Shown one piece after another: positions 12,926 to 24,825 of a stretch of DNA of 64,000 nucleotides (position 1 is the first letter of the stretch; each line of letters begins with the position of its first letter). The notes under the pieces were generated by a model that saw only the letters and a list, made by a program, of their open reading frames with translations, was not told the DNA's origin and searched no databases. The stretch comes from Bubalus kerabau. Lineage: Eukaryota > Chordata > Mammalia > Artiodactyla > Bovidae. The stretch is taken from positions 109,740,001-109,804,000 of the forward strand of contig NC_073624.1 in the NCBI RefSeq assembly GCF_029407905.1. Direction: 5' to 3'. Made by a program: the position numbers and the translations under genes.

Positions 12926-14766
12926 TATTACTAGCATCCAGAAGCAATTATCTGTACCTGAGGGCTCTTCCCAAAGATTCAGATGACTAGAACAAGAATA
13001 AAAGGCACTGCAGAAGTATTTGGGCTGACTGGTTTTGACTTTTAATAATGGTCATGACATCTCATTATAACAAGAAGAGTCAGTGAAGTTGAGCAGAGGT
13101 GAGTGAGCCCTTTCTGTGCTATTTCTAACTAGGGAGGGGAGTAGTGAAGTTCTGTTAAGATGGGTGGGTAATATCCAAATGCACAAGATTTACACTAACT
13201 TTTGGAAAGAGATTCTACTGAAGAGAGGCTACTTGTTAACATGTGCTCATTATGCCTGGAAGAAATAAAATTTGAGAGGAGAATCTTCTGCTTCTCTGAA
13301 GAGAGGTTTGCTAAATGTCTGAGTGAGGTTTGCTCTCAGTCTTACACCAATCTCTCTCTCCCTTCCCTTCTAGTTTTGCTGCTTCATGTTTTTGTGCTTT
13401 GGCAGTCTGAGTTAATAAAAGCTCTGGTTTACTGAGACAGACCCAGAGTGATAACTGCCACAGTTACTGGCTAAGAAAACAGGTGGGCCAAGAAAACAAG
13501 GAAAAGGTCATCTAGGAGATCAATCTGGACAGTTCAGTTTGAGGATGGAAGGCCCTGGATGTATCCCTACATGACCATGAGGCCAAGAATCTGGCCTGAA
13601 TTGGACAGGTGGCACAAAAGGTGTCCAGGGCAAAGCAGATTAGAAGATTAGCAGGCCAGGGCTCTGTGCTCATCCAGAAAGGAGGCCAGGAAGGCTATTG
13701 CTTTATTGCATTTATTTCTCCTCTGACTCTTTTCAGAAGGGCTATGAAACCAAGGGAGTTACAAGGACTATCAGATGGAGAGTGGGAATTAGAGAGGGCA
13801 AAGAAGGAAAAGAGAGGGGCCCAGGGAGGAATTGAAGAGATCAGAGAAAGGGGAGGAGTGGTATGGGGGCATAGAGTGGGGAAGCAACCTGATCCCATTA
13901 TAGATTTAAGTAATAAAGAGATTCAATAGAGATCAAGTATGCTCCATCAAGGACAAGACAACAATGCTAAGACTTCAAATAGTCCGAGTTTCATCACCTA
14001 AAGATGAGGACAAAGCCATAAGTAGATGAGGAGTACAACCTAATTAAAGACAGGGGAAGTAGTCACATTTTATTCTAGGATGTTGTGTAATCTGAGACAA
14101 GGGAGCTGTAAGGAAAGAAATGAGACAGATGCAGGACTCGAAGGCAGACACTGAAGTCGCTACAGAAAGGAACATGGCTCTGAGACTAAGTTAAGGTGGG
14201 TGGTAATGAAACTGCAGAGAGGTGGTCAGGAAGCTTACATCCTCTGCTTAAGAAGAGCTCAGTATTTTCACTGTGCTCCACAAAATTCCTGAGGGCTTTT
14301 GGGAGATATTCACTTACAAATGTGTCCACAGGGGCACAGAGGAGTCAATGGCAGGATACACAAACTTTGGGAACAACTGTCTTACATAGTCAGAGGCAGA
14401 TTGCAAACAACCTCCCAAGTACATTCAGTCACTGAATGAAATAGCTAAGATTGGAAAGACAGCCTCCCTCCCTCCTTCTCTATCTCTCTCCTCCCCAATT
14501 CTTCTCTTGTTAATAATTACTTGTCACTTATAATCCTTCTTCTTACAAGCAATTATTCCCTTTCTCTCTGGTCTTTCTGTCTGCATGCTGACAGGTAAGG
14601 ATTTCCTCTTTTTCTTAATTCCTACATCTTTATTCTATCTCCCTTTCCCCTAATTTCTGTCCCTTATTTATATACTTTATTCAAAAATCGTTCTATACAA
14701 TTCATTCATTCTTCAGGATATTAGCATGGTTTTCATTATAATTTTAAAATTATTATAATTTACTCA
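12926..14766. other. Intron between two BovB copies, with an LTR-like end
   Basis: Near 13415-13440 there is GTTAATAAAAGCTCTGGTTT, which looks like an LTR polyadenylation signal, but I see no matching LTR start. 13600-13930 is purine-rich and has a 106-residue frame with no recognisable domain. 14460-14660 is pyrimidine-rich. None is a supported gene. Confidence 0.4.
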
Positions 14767-15645
14767 GCATTTAACTTAAATGCAGAGCACATGATGTGAA
14801 ATGCTGGGCTGGATGAAGCAAAAGGTAGAATCAAGATTGCAGGGAGAAATATTAATAACCTCAGATATGCAGACAACACCATGCTTATGGTAGAAAGCAA
14901 AAAGGAACTAAAGAGCCTTTTGATGAAGGTGAAAGAGGAGAGTGAAAAAGCTGGCTTAAAACTCAACATTCAAAAAACTAAGATCATGGCATCTGGTCCC
15001 ATCACTTCATGGCAAATAAATGGGGAAACAATGGAAACAGAGAAAGACTTTATTTTCTTGGGTTCCAAAACCACTGCAAATGGTGACTGAAGCCATGAAA
15101 TTAAAATAAGCTTGCTCCTTGGAAGAAAAGCTATGACAAACCAAGACAGTGTAATAGAAAGCAGAGATACTACTTTGCAGACAAAGGTCCATGTAGTCAA
15201 ATTTGTGGTCTTCCCAGCAATCATGTACAGATGTGAAAGTGGGACCATAAAGAAGGCTGAGCGCCAAAGAATTGATGCTTTTGAACTGTCGTGTTGGAGA
15301 AGACTTTTGAGAGACCCTTGGAGAGCAAGGAGATCAAACCAGTCAATCCCAAAGGAAATCAACCCTGAATATTCATTGGAAGGACTGATGCTGAAGCTGA
15401 AGCTCCAATACTTTGGCCACCTGATGGGAAGAGTTGACTGGTTGGAAAAGACCCTGATGCTAGGAAAGACTGAAGGCAGGAGGAGAAGGGGATGACAGAG
15501 GATGAGATGGCTGGATGACATCATTTACTCAATGGACATGAATTTGAGCAAGCTCCAGGACATGGTGAAGGACAGGGAAATCTGGTGGGCTGCAGCCCAT
15601 GAGACTGCAGAGTTGGTTGGACATGACTGAGCAGCCAAACAACAA
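14767..15645 (+). mobile_element. BovB LINE, 5'-truncated, forward
   Basis: Older BovB copy. Its RT box reads LRYADNTMLMVESKKELKSL, so the second Asp of YADD is changed to Asn. A stop lies near 15087, and the C-terminal region (SCWRRLLRDPWRARRSNQ) is in another open segment. It ends GACATGACTGAGCAGCCAAA. It is inactive and opposite in orientation to the copy at 11267-12925. Confidence 0.95.
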
Positions 15646-15914
15646 ATTAGCATTTATTACATGCTAGTTACTTTATGAAATTATAAATGAATCCTCATTT
15701 GAGGTCATAAAAATCATCTCCAGATTAAGAATTTGAGGGGCAAAGAGGCTAACAGAAGTCATGATCAAGGAGGTAATCTACAGTAGGGCTGGGTGTGCCT
15801 CATTCCAAAATCCAATGCACTTTCTATGTCCTAATCCAAAACTTCAGTTCTCAACTTCTTGCTTTTATGACTTTTTGAGTCCTATATAAAATCTTCAAAA
15901 GAATATATGTAAAT

Positions 15915-16264
15915 TGTTGCTATGGTCTGAAAGTCTATGCCTTCCTCCCTTTCATATGTTGAAAGCCTAACCCCTAAAGTGATGCTATGCAGAGGTAGAG
16001 TCTTTAAGAGGTGCTTACGTCATAAATGTGGGGTCCTCATGAATGGGAGTAGTGAACTCATAAAAGAGACCCCAGAGAGTTCCCTTGTCCCTTCTACCAT
16101 AGGAGAACTAGACAGAACATGGCTATAAACAAGGAAGCGGGCCCCAGACACTGAGTCAATCTGAGCATGATCTTGGGACTTTTGGCTTCCAGAACTGTGA
16201 GGAATAAATATGTGTTGTTTGTAAGCACAGTATTGTGTTATAGTACTCTTAATGGACTAAGGCA
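15915..16264 (+). repeat. MaLR LTR (MST/MLT1-like)
   Basis: A 350-bp solitary LTR beginning TG and ending CA. Diagnostic stretches are TTCATATGTTGAAAGCCTAA, CATGAATGGGAGTAGTGAAC, TAAAAGAGACCCCAGAGAG, CCAGAACTGTGAGGAATAAA and AATGGACTAAGGCA. MaLRs are ancient mammalian non-autonomous ERVL relatives with no coding capacity here. The 63-residue frame inside it is not a gene. Confidence 0.8.
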
Positions 16265-16318
16265 TGAACTTAGTCCACTTTCTCTTAGCAAAACAAGATC
16301 TAGTCAAAAATTATTTTT

Positions 16319-16395
16319 AAAAATATTATAATTTTTAAAAAAATTATATTAAAAATAAAAAAATATTATAATTTAAAAAAATTATATTAAAAAAG
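16319..16395. repeat. AT-rich tandem duplication, period about 40 bp
   Basis: The segment AAATATTATAATTT plus an A/T spacer and AAAATTATATTAAAAA occurs at about 16321-16355 and again at 16361-16393, differing by two T. It is an AT-only minisatellite of two units. Confidence 0.8.
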
Positions 16396-16407
16396 TAGAT
16401 TCTCTTT

Positions 16408-16536
16408 GTTCTCTGCTAAGTGGCTTCAGTCGTGTCCGACCCTGTGCAACCCTATGGACAGCAGCCCACCAGGCTCCTCCATCCACAGGATTCTCTAGGC
16501 AAGAATACTGGAGTGGGTTGCCATTTCCTTCTATCT
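16408..16536 (-). repeat. BOV-A2/Bov-tA SINE fragment, reverse
   Basis: Carries GTGGCTTCAGTCGTGTCCGA, GCAACCCTATGGAC, CAGGCTCCTCCATCC and AGAATACTGGAGTGGGTTGC in reverse orientation. Confidence 0.88.
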
Positions 16537-17074
16537 CCATGCAAAAACCAGAAGCAGAGATAAGAAAAGGAAAGAGTAAAACTAACAGAAAACCAGTCTA
16601 TCCTTCTTTCGTCATTCTTGTGTTAAATAAAATACTGACTGTCCACCTTCTTCGTGTGAGGTACTATTTTCAGTGCTGGAGAAAGGTCACCTGTTTATAT
16701 TCAAGACTCTCTGGTTTTGAGTCTCGGGTTCCTCACTTTTTAACAGGGATAACCTGTGTTATCAGAAGGAATACATGACATAGCATGAATAAAACTGCAC
16801 AGGGTGGGGGCTGGTGCCTTTCCTCCTGTCTTTTCTTTTCACTCTCCTCTACATGAGCCCCCTCCCTCCATCTGCTCCTTTCTGGCTCTTCACTGTCTTG
16901 GTGACTGAGCTGCCCTTCCTGAGGTTTTTAAGTAGGTGATTATGAGAGCGCCATGGGCATCTCCACCAAAATCTCAGCATTCTGTGTCTGTGTCACCTTT
17001 GTGAACCCAATAGATTTACATTTAGTTAGAGTGAATTTTTTAAAGCATAAGGCCATAAACATATCATGGGCTGG

Positions 17075-17250
17075 AGATCAGACAAGGTTCAGACCCTTAC
17101 TAGGCACAGGGCCTTCAATACATCACTTACACTCTTGATACCTTCAATTCTGCATCTGTAAAACAGGCATGTTATTTTTTTGCCCAGTGTTAAGATTCCT
17201 GGAGTGACAAAACATACATAAAAGCACCTACAACTGGGTCAAAAATGCAA
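17075..17250 (+). repeat. MIR-like fragment
   Basis: Weak match to MIR: AATTCTGCATCTGTAAAACA followed by a T-rich part. Diverged. Confidence 0.35.
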
Positions 17251-17482
17251 ATGTTTGAGACTAAACCTCAATAATAGAGTACTAGCATTAATGGATACGT
17301 ATGTGCCTGGCATGACACCAAGCAGGTTCCTATGTATATTCTCCAAACTTTGGATTCTGGCCATGCCATAATACTTGAGTTTATTTAATTATCCTAATAA
17401 TGTGAAGCATCTTATCGTCCTTGTATAGCTTTTAACAGTAGTGTTAATTTCTTTTTAGAAACATAATGAAATATAACATAAA

Positions 17483-17808
17483 CTTGGGTGCAATGTTCTG
17501 AATATTGTAATCCTAACCCCCAAGGTGTTAGTAGGCAGCACCTTTGTATGGTCATTAGTCATGAATGCCGTGAGATTTGTGTCCTCATAAAAGATGGCTC
17601 AAAGAGCTTCCTCATTTCTTCCACCAAACAATTTTACAAGGGGAGGTCTGCAACCCAGAGGATGGCCCTCACCAGACAATGCTGGCACCCTGATTTCAGA
17701 ATCTCAGAACTGTCAGAAACTCATTTCTGTTGTTTCTGAAGCGATTTAGCAGCAGCAGCAGCAGCAGTCTGTGGTATTTTGTTACAGCAACCTGAATGGC
17801 CTAAGCCA
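17483..17808 (+). repeat. MaLR LTR with internal CAG insertion
   Basis: Second MaLR-type LTR: AATCCTAACCCCCAAGGTGT, GTGTCCTCATAAAAGATGGC, GGGCCCTC-like GATGGCCCTCACCAGACA, ATTTCTGTTGTTTCTGAAGC and TGGTATTTTGTTACAGCA. Between the last two segments lies GATTTAGCAGCAGCAG where the family normally has a short CCACCCAG stretch. The 83-residue frame over it is not a gene. Confidence 0.75.
17748..17767. repeat. (AGC)n microsatellite inside MaLR LTR
   Basis: Six to seven AGC units. With the preceding GAAGCGATTT it matches the usual 3' tail of BOV-A2 SINEs, though no SINE body is present. Confidence 0.9.
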
Positions 17809-17849
17809 GTGAGTCAGACCTGATGTCATTTTGGAATCTCAGAAATACG

Positions 17850-17945
17850 GTGTTAGGAGCATCTTCCATATGGGGAAATGGGGGCACTGAGAGGTTTAGC
17901 ACTTGCTTACAGTTGTATGGCTAACAAGTGGCCATTTGTACGACA
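17850..17945 (+). repeat. MIR-like fragment
   Basis: GGGGAAATGGGGGCACTGAG followed by AGCACTTGCTTACAGTTGTA resembles the MIR/MIR3 core and 3' part. Confidence 0.4.
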
Positions 17946-18609
17946 ATGAGGTCAGGCTGGGTGACACCAGATTGTTGTTACCACAGTAAATTGGTTTTTA
18001 AATGTGTTTTATGAAAAAAGGTTTATAAGACTCAACTATACAATGCATAAGAATCATATATTGGTTATACTTAAATATAATAAGAGTTTTAGTTTTAGTG
18101 TTTATATTTTAAGGAGTATTTTATATTATTTCTATAAAAAGTAATTGGAAATGACATTTAAAAGGCCAGTAAGTAGTGGTTTCAAAGTAGTAAATATTAT
18201 ATGTATATAACATTCTTACGTCTTCTCTTTCCTCAAAAGAAAAGTCAGACAGAATCAAGAATGGAATGCTGATAATAAATGTATGAATTTCATCAAGATT
18301 TCTCTTATTTTTAAGTCTTTTATGACTTCAGAGTAAAAGGTAAAAAATAACAGATGAACAAAGACTGTCTCATCATTCACTGAAGCTTGGACCTTAAATA
18401 AGTTGTCCATGTTTGACAAGATAAATAGAAATAGTCTTCTGTCTCTGAATACCCCACATAACAAAAAAAGGTGAGTGATTCCCAACTTTTAGTGTATTTG
18501 ACACACATGGTATCACCCACCAATAAAGCATCCGTAGATGTAAAACATCTGTATTTGCCCCTGACACTGACGTAGAGAGGACGACAGTGCACCGCCGCAG
18601 TCCGGAGTG

Positions 18610-18805
18610 TTTCGGCTCAAATGCTGCCTCTGCACTGAATAGCACTGAGATCCTAGGCAATCTGCCTCATAGCTTGATGACCTCACCTTCCTCACTGCAA
18701 CTGGAGACAGGTAACCTCACCACTTAGCTTTTTTATGGGTATTAAACAAGACACCACATGTGCATTTCTTAGGATATAAAAGCACTTAGTAAATGTTTGT
18801 ACTAT
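18610..18805 (+). repeat. MIR SINE
   Basis: TCAAATGCTGCCTCTGCACT with GATGACCTCACCTTCCTCA and an end TAAAAGCACTTAGTAAATG follows the MIR layout. Reverse-strand open frames across it are spurious. Confidence 0.55.
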
Positions 18806-20899
18806 GATTATATTTGATGAATTCATCAAGGAAATACAGTATTTAAGAGAAATCAGACAAGATGCCTTTCTCTACTTTTTATTCCTTTATCACATAATTT
18901 TTAATGTCTTAAACTTTACATATTGAGTTCTGTTAAATAATTTTTGGTTCTTATAATAATTTTCCTATCTTTTCTACAGACTGAGCAATAGATTAAGATG
19001 CTTATTCTTTCACATTTTGCTAAGGTATTAATTACTTCAAAAACTAATATGTTTATTAAAGAAAACAAAATAAAAAAATATTAAGCCTGCCCTCCCAAAT
19101 TAACTGCAGAAGTCCAAAAAGCTAAAATTCTTGACAGTTTTCCTCATTTTACTTTACTTTCTTAAATGATAGTTATTTTGTATAATTTATGATTCTTTAT
19201 GTACCATAATGTATAATAGATATAGTTGCCTCTGTTATTATTATTCTTTATAAATTTAACCTAGGATTTATAATATTTCCTCAAAAGGGAATAACTGTAG
19301 TTTATTTAATTATTTTCCTTTTTGGGGCATTTAGATACTTTTAAAATTTTTCTCCTCTAATAGCAATGCTGTGCTCCAATTACTTTGTGGATAACCTTAA
19401 ACACAGAAAAAATTTAGTATTTTCCTAAGATATATTACCAAGAGAAGAATTACTGAGAATACCTGCTAGAGCAACTGAAAGGAATTCCTTGTTACTTGAA
19501 TTTGATTTCTAATGAAATGGTATGTTTACCTATCTTTTAAAACTTGTTATATTTCTTCTTTTGAGAATTATTTGTTATTCTTACTATACCCCTTAGTCTT
19601 AGTTCTGTTTCATTCATAGTTCTATAGAGTTTCTCACATCTTAAGTAGCCCTATCTTTTACCTTTTGCTTCTAAGTAAACTATGTCCTACCATGTAACTG
19701 TCCTTTAACTGTCTTCTTTTTTTGAAACACATAAATCATGTAATTTTTCCTTTATTTTTGGTTTGTAAGCTTAGCTAATTCCTTCCTTATTTCTTCATAT
19801 TTTACTCCTGGGAAAGTTTTAATTCTAAAAGTCTCTGGAGAGTATCTCACATAAAATGCACACCGGTATGAAGATTAAATTATATTAAATTACTAAACAT
19901 ATTGCTAGAAAAGTGAATTTAAAAATAAAAAATCTTAGGCAAGAAGTAAATTGCTTGGAACAACATTTAGAAAAATCCTGTTCTAATTACACACCTGTGA
20001 ACTGCCTGTACTGTCCATGAGCAATGAAGGCACACAAAACATTGATATTTTAGCAAAATGTTTTAGTCTGAAGCACTGAACATAATTGGAATCTCCATGT
20101 AATTTTTGCAAAGGTTAAAAACGTATATTCATTTTTAATCAAGAAAATACCATTATTTAGTTCCTTATTTAATTTTTAAAATTACTCATAATTTCTGAAG
20201 TGATTAAAAATGAAATGCTACAACAGAACCAATTTCAGTTCACTGTCATATTCTATTTTAATTATGAATAATAAAAGCAATCACACGCTTCTCACCAATT
20301 CAACCCATTAAATAGTTTTCAGGCTTCTTTAAGTGTTCACTGATGAAAAATCAAACCCGATGTTTTAATTATTTCTACCTTTAACTATTTAAAAAGTGTC
20401 TACTTTTTAAAATGAAATTTAATATATATAAATTATTCTGAAGAAAATAGTCTATGATGGTAACAGTAGAATGTTCTGGACTTAAAAGTTGAAAGAGCTG
20501 GATTTTCAAGTTCTTCTCCTACCATGGACATATGTTGAAAATTTCTGATCTGAGAGTCACTTGAAAATTCTGAACTTCTACTGTCTTAGCCAAATGTAAT
20601 TGCAATCCATTCCTACCTCACAGAGGTTAAATAATGACCAAACAATTCAGGGTCAGAAAACACTGGGTAAGATCAGAAAATGTTAGACAAATGTAATAAG
20701 TTCTCAGGATTCTAAACTTGTTGATAGTAATGATTAAACAACAACAACAACAACATAATTATAGCCTTAAAAAAACTTCACACTTCTCTGTAGGCCCAAG
20801 ATGAAAAATGATCAGCTCTCATAATTTGGATGTATGGCAGTTTGGATGTATATTCCATGTTTCCTTAGCATCTAACTATGGTTCTAGTTCTATCCTTGA
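18806..20899. other. AT-rich intron, (CAA)n only
   Basis: No exon or classifiable element seen. A short (CAA)5-6 run lies at about 20738-20755. Confidence 0.5.
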
Positions 20900-21330
20900 A
20901 CTATTTCCAGACACATGCTATGCCCTCTGCCTCAAGCATTTTGCTCTGGTTTAATGTTCTTCATTGCATCCTCTCTCTTCTACACTTTTGTCTAGAGAAC
21001 TGCTACTTATCATTTACATGCATCAGGCATAGCTCTCTTGCACCCCAGCCACCCAGGTCAAGTCCCCCTAGTTGACAGCGTGTCTCCTTTTAAAAACTAA
21101 TTGTAATTATAATTAAATCATTATTTTTATCACTTGTGCCTCCCTTTCCAGTTTTCAGTCTACAGTGGAGCCTGTCTTATTCCTCGTTGTACCTTTATGA
21201 CACTGGGGAGAATCCTGCTGCCCCTCCCAACCCCCACCCAAGCACAAGGATCTCTCCATCTTCCTTGCCTCTTGTTTGTAGAAAAGTTCAAGTTTCTTAA
21301 GTCTCCTGAGTCACAAAAGAGCAAGCTCAA
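20900..21330 (+). repeat. L2-like fragment, interrupted
   Basis: C/T-rich sequence with L2 3'-region flavour (GCCCTCTGCCTCAAGCATTT, CACTTGTGCCTCCC). Boundaries and family are uncertain. Confidence 0.35.
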
Positions 21331-21419
21331 GTAGTTAATGATCAGGACAATACAGTCATAGAATCTTTCAGTTTCTGATACACATTTTTGAGTTGTTTTA
21401 CAGATATTATAACTAATTG

Positions 21420-21560
21420 CCCACTGAATTCTCCAGGCAAGAATACTGGAATGGGTAGCCATTCCCTTCTGCAAGGGATCTTCCCAACTCAAGGATTGAA
21501 CCTGGGTCTCTCCTACACTCCTCGCAGATTTTTACTGTCTGAGCCATAAGAAAAGCCCGA
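21420..21560 (-). repeat. Bov-tA SINE, reverse, tRNA-side part
   Basis: AATTCTCCAGGCAAGAATAC, AAGGATTGAACCTGGGTCTC (box B in reverse) and CTGTCTGAGCCATAAG show a reverse Bov-tA lacking its 3' end. Confidence 0.88.
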
Positions 21561-21889
21561 ACTATAACTACTACCAGAGGGGAAAGCTAACTGAATGATG
21601 ACCAGACTGCAGCCATGGCATAAGCTGCTCTATCTTGAGCAGAACTAGCCTCAAGAGAAAGGAATTAACACTATTGTTCATAATAACTGATAACTCTATG
21701 GGTGTCAAAATAATTGTAGCTTGCTCTGCTCATATACGTAAGCAGGCAACTAAGACTGTCAGCAAAGACATGCTACAGAGACATGTCAACATCTACTACT
21801 CTGAGAATACAGTGCCCTTATGTCAGCATGAAATTTCAGAAGACAGACTTTTACCCCTAATCTCATAGAGACAGAATAGTGTCTGACAA

Positions 21890-22444
21890 ATGGGGATTTG
21901 TAAGACTCTTTTGCCCCTTTCCTATTTGTCTATTTCTTTTCTGCTTAAACCTTATAGAAATGAGATCACTAGAAGATTTAACCTAATTCCTGACTTATGC
22001 TCTACTGAATGCCCACAACACATTGCCTAACCTGTTGATTCTTTCCCTAGATTAAAAGAAGAATGAATGATTAAATAGTTAAAGAATGACTAGCTTTCTA
22101 TGCCTAGCAGCCCCTTTAGCAATTCTGTAGGCAGAAAACACAGGCAAGAGAACATCTGAAGAGACCATAAGGAGTCAGCTAGCCTGCACGCAATGGAAAA
22201 AGATGCAGAGCTTGACCTCTTGCCTTGATGATTCTCAGAGATCCTTTCCCCCTTTTGCCTTTAAAACCTATCACTGCTAAGCAGAATCTTCTGAGCTGCT
22301 TTCAGGACATAAGTCTGCCTTCTCCCAGATAGTCAGCCTTCTGATTAAAGCAGCTTTCCCTTTCTACCAGTACATGCCTCTGGAGTATTGGTTTTTGAGC
22401 AGCAAGCAGTCAGACCTGAGTCTGGGAACATTTATGGTGCCCGA
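21890..22444 (+). mobile_element. Endogenous retrovirus LTR with primer-site-like end
   Basis: LTR-like architecture: a TATA-like TTTAAAACC near 22260, a region GCAGAATCTTCTGAGCTGC, a polyadenylation-like GATTAAAGC, then an end at 22430 (GGGAACA). Immediately after it is ATGGTGCCCGAT, which resembles a retroviral primer-binding site. No internal coding sequence follows, as a SINE begins at about 22477. The 5' boundary is uncertain and could lie nearer 21570. I read it as an old ERV LTR plus a few leader bases. Confidence 0.5.
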
Positions 22445-22476
22445 TATATATTGAGCTGGAGGAAGAAGATCAGGAT

Positions 22477-22705
22477 GGGTCACTTCCCTAGTGGTCCCAT
22501 GGCTAAGACTCTGTGCTCCCAACACAGGGGCCCCGGGGTTCGATCCCTGGTCAGGAAACTAGATCCCTCATGCCACAACTAAGAGTTCATACGCAGCAAC
22601 TAACGATCCCACATGCTGCAATGAAGATCAAAGGTCCTGCATGCCACAACTAAGGCCCAACACAGCCAAATAGGTAAATAAAATAAAATTTTTAAATCTT
22701 AAAAA
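22477..22705 (+). repeat. CHR-type tRNA SINE
   Basis: CACTTCCCTAGTGGTCCCAT, GGGTTCGATCCCTGGTCAGG (clear box B), and the body ATGCCACAACTAAG repeated with variations, ending in an A/T-rich tail. Confidence 0.85.
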
Positions 22706-24289
22706 GGACTCATATAGCTGAATCCTTGGAAATGAACATCACCAAGTGAAAGGATCAATAATAAAGAAAAGGAGGCTAAAGTCTTTGCTGTTAGAAACAT
22801 CTGGTTAAGAGATAGATAGGAAAAGAACCACCCAAGATCTACATAAAAAAAGTACTTCTCATTAGAATTTGTCACAATCTGCTCCCTTTTAATTTTTTTA
22901 TGCTCTGGTGCATAATATCTAATGACTTGACATCTGACCCAGATTTATGCATAGTAGGTACCTTATAACAGACATACTGATTTTAGTTTTTCAGTTTACA
23001 TCAAATTTACTAGTATGTATTATAAAATATTCTTTCTGACAAAATGGTTTTCCAGTAATCCCTTAAGACACAAAGCAAGACCAAGAAACAAGGAGGGACT
23101 TGTCTTGACTTTCATTCTTTCGGCAGAAGCTTCCTGTTGGAGCCAAAAGAAAATTTATGGAGAATCCCTTCGCTAACAGGAACAGAAGAGACATCCAGGC
23201 ACCAAATGCTCACTTATTAATAAATTAAATTCTATAAAGACCAGATATGATTTATTTTATGTGGACATGGAAGTTCACTGTAAGTTTGATGAGATATGAA
23301 TATATTATACTAGTACCAATGGCATAGTTTGAAACCTGTTTCTTTTATATTCCTTAAAATTTCTGATGAAACCAGTGAGAAATTAAGTATATATTAGTAA
23401 CAATGTGAAATATGAGTTGGAAAACACTTTGGAAGCCCGTATCAATACTTTCACTTTACAGATGAACCTTAATCCCAGAGACTATAACGTACCACATAGG
23501 CTACATTTTAACTAATTTATTAAACCAGTTTTATAAATCTTCTTAGCTTTCTTTCCTGAAAGTCAACATGAAGAAAAAATGGCAATCTCTAATGTAATCC
23601 CTTCACTCAAGCCATAAAACTAGTGGGTTCAAAACACAAATAACATTACAATAACACTTTTAAATACTGCCTTCTAATTGCCATTGCAGTCACTATAAAT
23701 TCCTATAATATTCTCTGTCTAGTCCCAACTGGATGGCATACTCCAAAGTCACCTGTACCATTAATAAGCTAAAAAAAAAAAAACAAACAAAACCCACAAT
23801 CAGCAGGCAGGGCAAATTTCCAATAGAACAAAACTCACCCACTCTGGCATGTTCATTACCATTTGCAAAAGCATTAAAAAAAAGACTCAAAACAACATTT
23901 AACATTTCATTTACATTATGCAAATATTCATTTAACATTAATATTTCATTTAAACTTTTATTTTTAAGCTGAAGTGTCATTATTCATTCAATCCATGGGC
24001 ATAATAAATACCCTTAAGAATATTCACAACCAGTAAGTGGGAAAAAAGTGATATAAAAACCATAGCATGTATCTTCTTGGACAAAGACTAATACAAAATT
24101 TAACATAACAAATTTTCAGTCAAGTTTGGAACCTGTGTCCAAGTCTAAAATTGACTGAGCTCAGCATTTATTGTGATTACTGTGATATGGTAATATGCTG
24201 GATATTGACGGTGCAAAAATGAAAAATAGGTCCTTCCTGTTAGTTACCTCAGAATTTTCTAAGGAAGGTAAATGTATAATTTCATTATA
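22706..24289. other. AT-rich intron, nothing recognised
   Basis: Only an A13 run at about 23771 followed by AAC repeats. Paired frames on both strands near 23693-23980 are chance. Confidence 0.5.
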
Positions 24290-24825
24290 AATATTTACGT
24301 CCCCACAACCACTCTCCAGCCTAAGCCACCATCATTCTCGCCTGTGAGATTGCAATCAAGTTCTCTTTGTGCTACTCTGATCTTCTCTAATCCTGTCTTA
24401 CCACATGGTTCCTTCCATTGCTCTTAAAATAAGAAGTGAACTCCTTAGCTTGGTTACAAAAGCTTCCTGGGCTTGGGGGCTCTAGCTCTGCCTCCTCTCC
24501 AGTCTCATCTCCTCCCACTTTTCCATCAGGTTTAATAAGCTCTGGTCATAGTAGCCTCTTTCTTTGCTGTGAACACAAGCTTGTTCTTGCCTGTGACCTT
24601 TAAACTTTGTTTCTTTGTCTGAAATGCTCCTTTCTGGCTCTTCAAAGAGTTGCAAGATTTAAAATATCAGCTTGGATTTCAAATATCACCTCCTCAAAGA
24701 TGTTTCACCTGACTATTTGGTTTCAAGAATTCTTGTACTCTACTTCCTATCACATCACCTTCTGAAAAGGACATCATCCTATTTATTACCTACATAGCAC
24801 AACTTCCATTCTGAAAACAGAACAG
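24290..24825 (+). repeat. L2 LINE 3' region
   Basis: Diverged but recognisable: CTTTGTCTGAAATGCTCC, TTTCAAATATCACCTCCTC, AAGATGTTTCACCTGACTA and a run down to ATTACCTACATAGCAC. Non-coding. Confidence 0.6.

Noticed and set aside
13695..13898. Reverse 67-residue proline-rich frame
   Set aside because: Antisense shadow of the purine-rich stretch; no family resemblance.
13020..13930. Possible provirus or gene: AATAAA-like end at about 13415 and a 106-residue frame at 13609-13929
   Set aside because: No LTR start, primer site or recognisable retroviral or cellular domain could be seen. Base composition alone is not enough.
22498..22560. tRNA gene-like box A/box B in the SINEs (here and at 9579, 42727 and others)
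   Set aside because: These are the tRNA-derived heads of SINEs, lacking a tRNA cloverleaf and anticodon stem.
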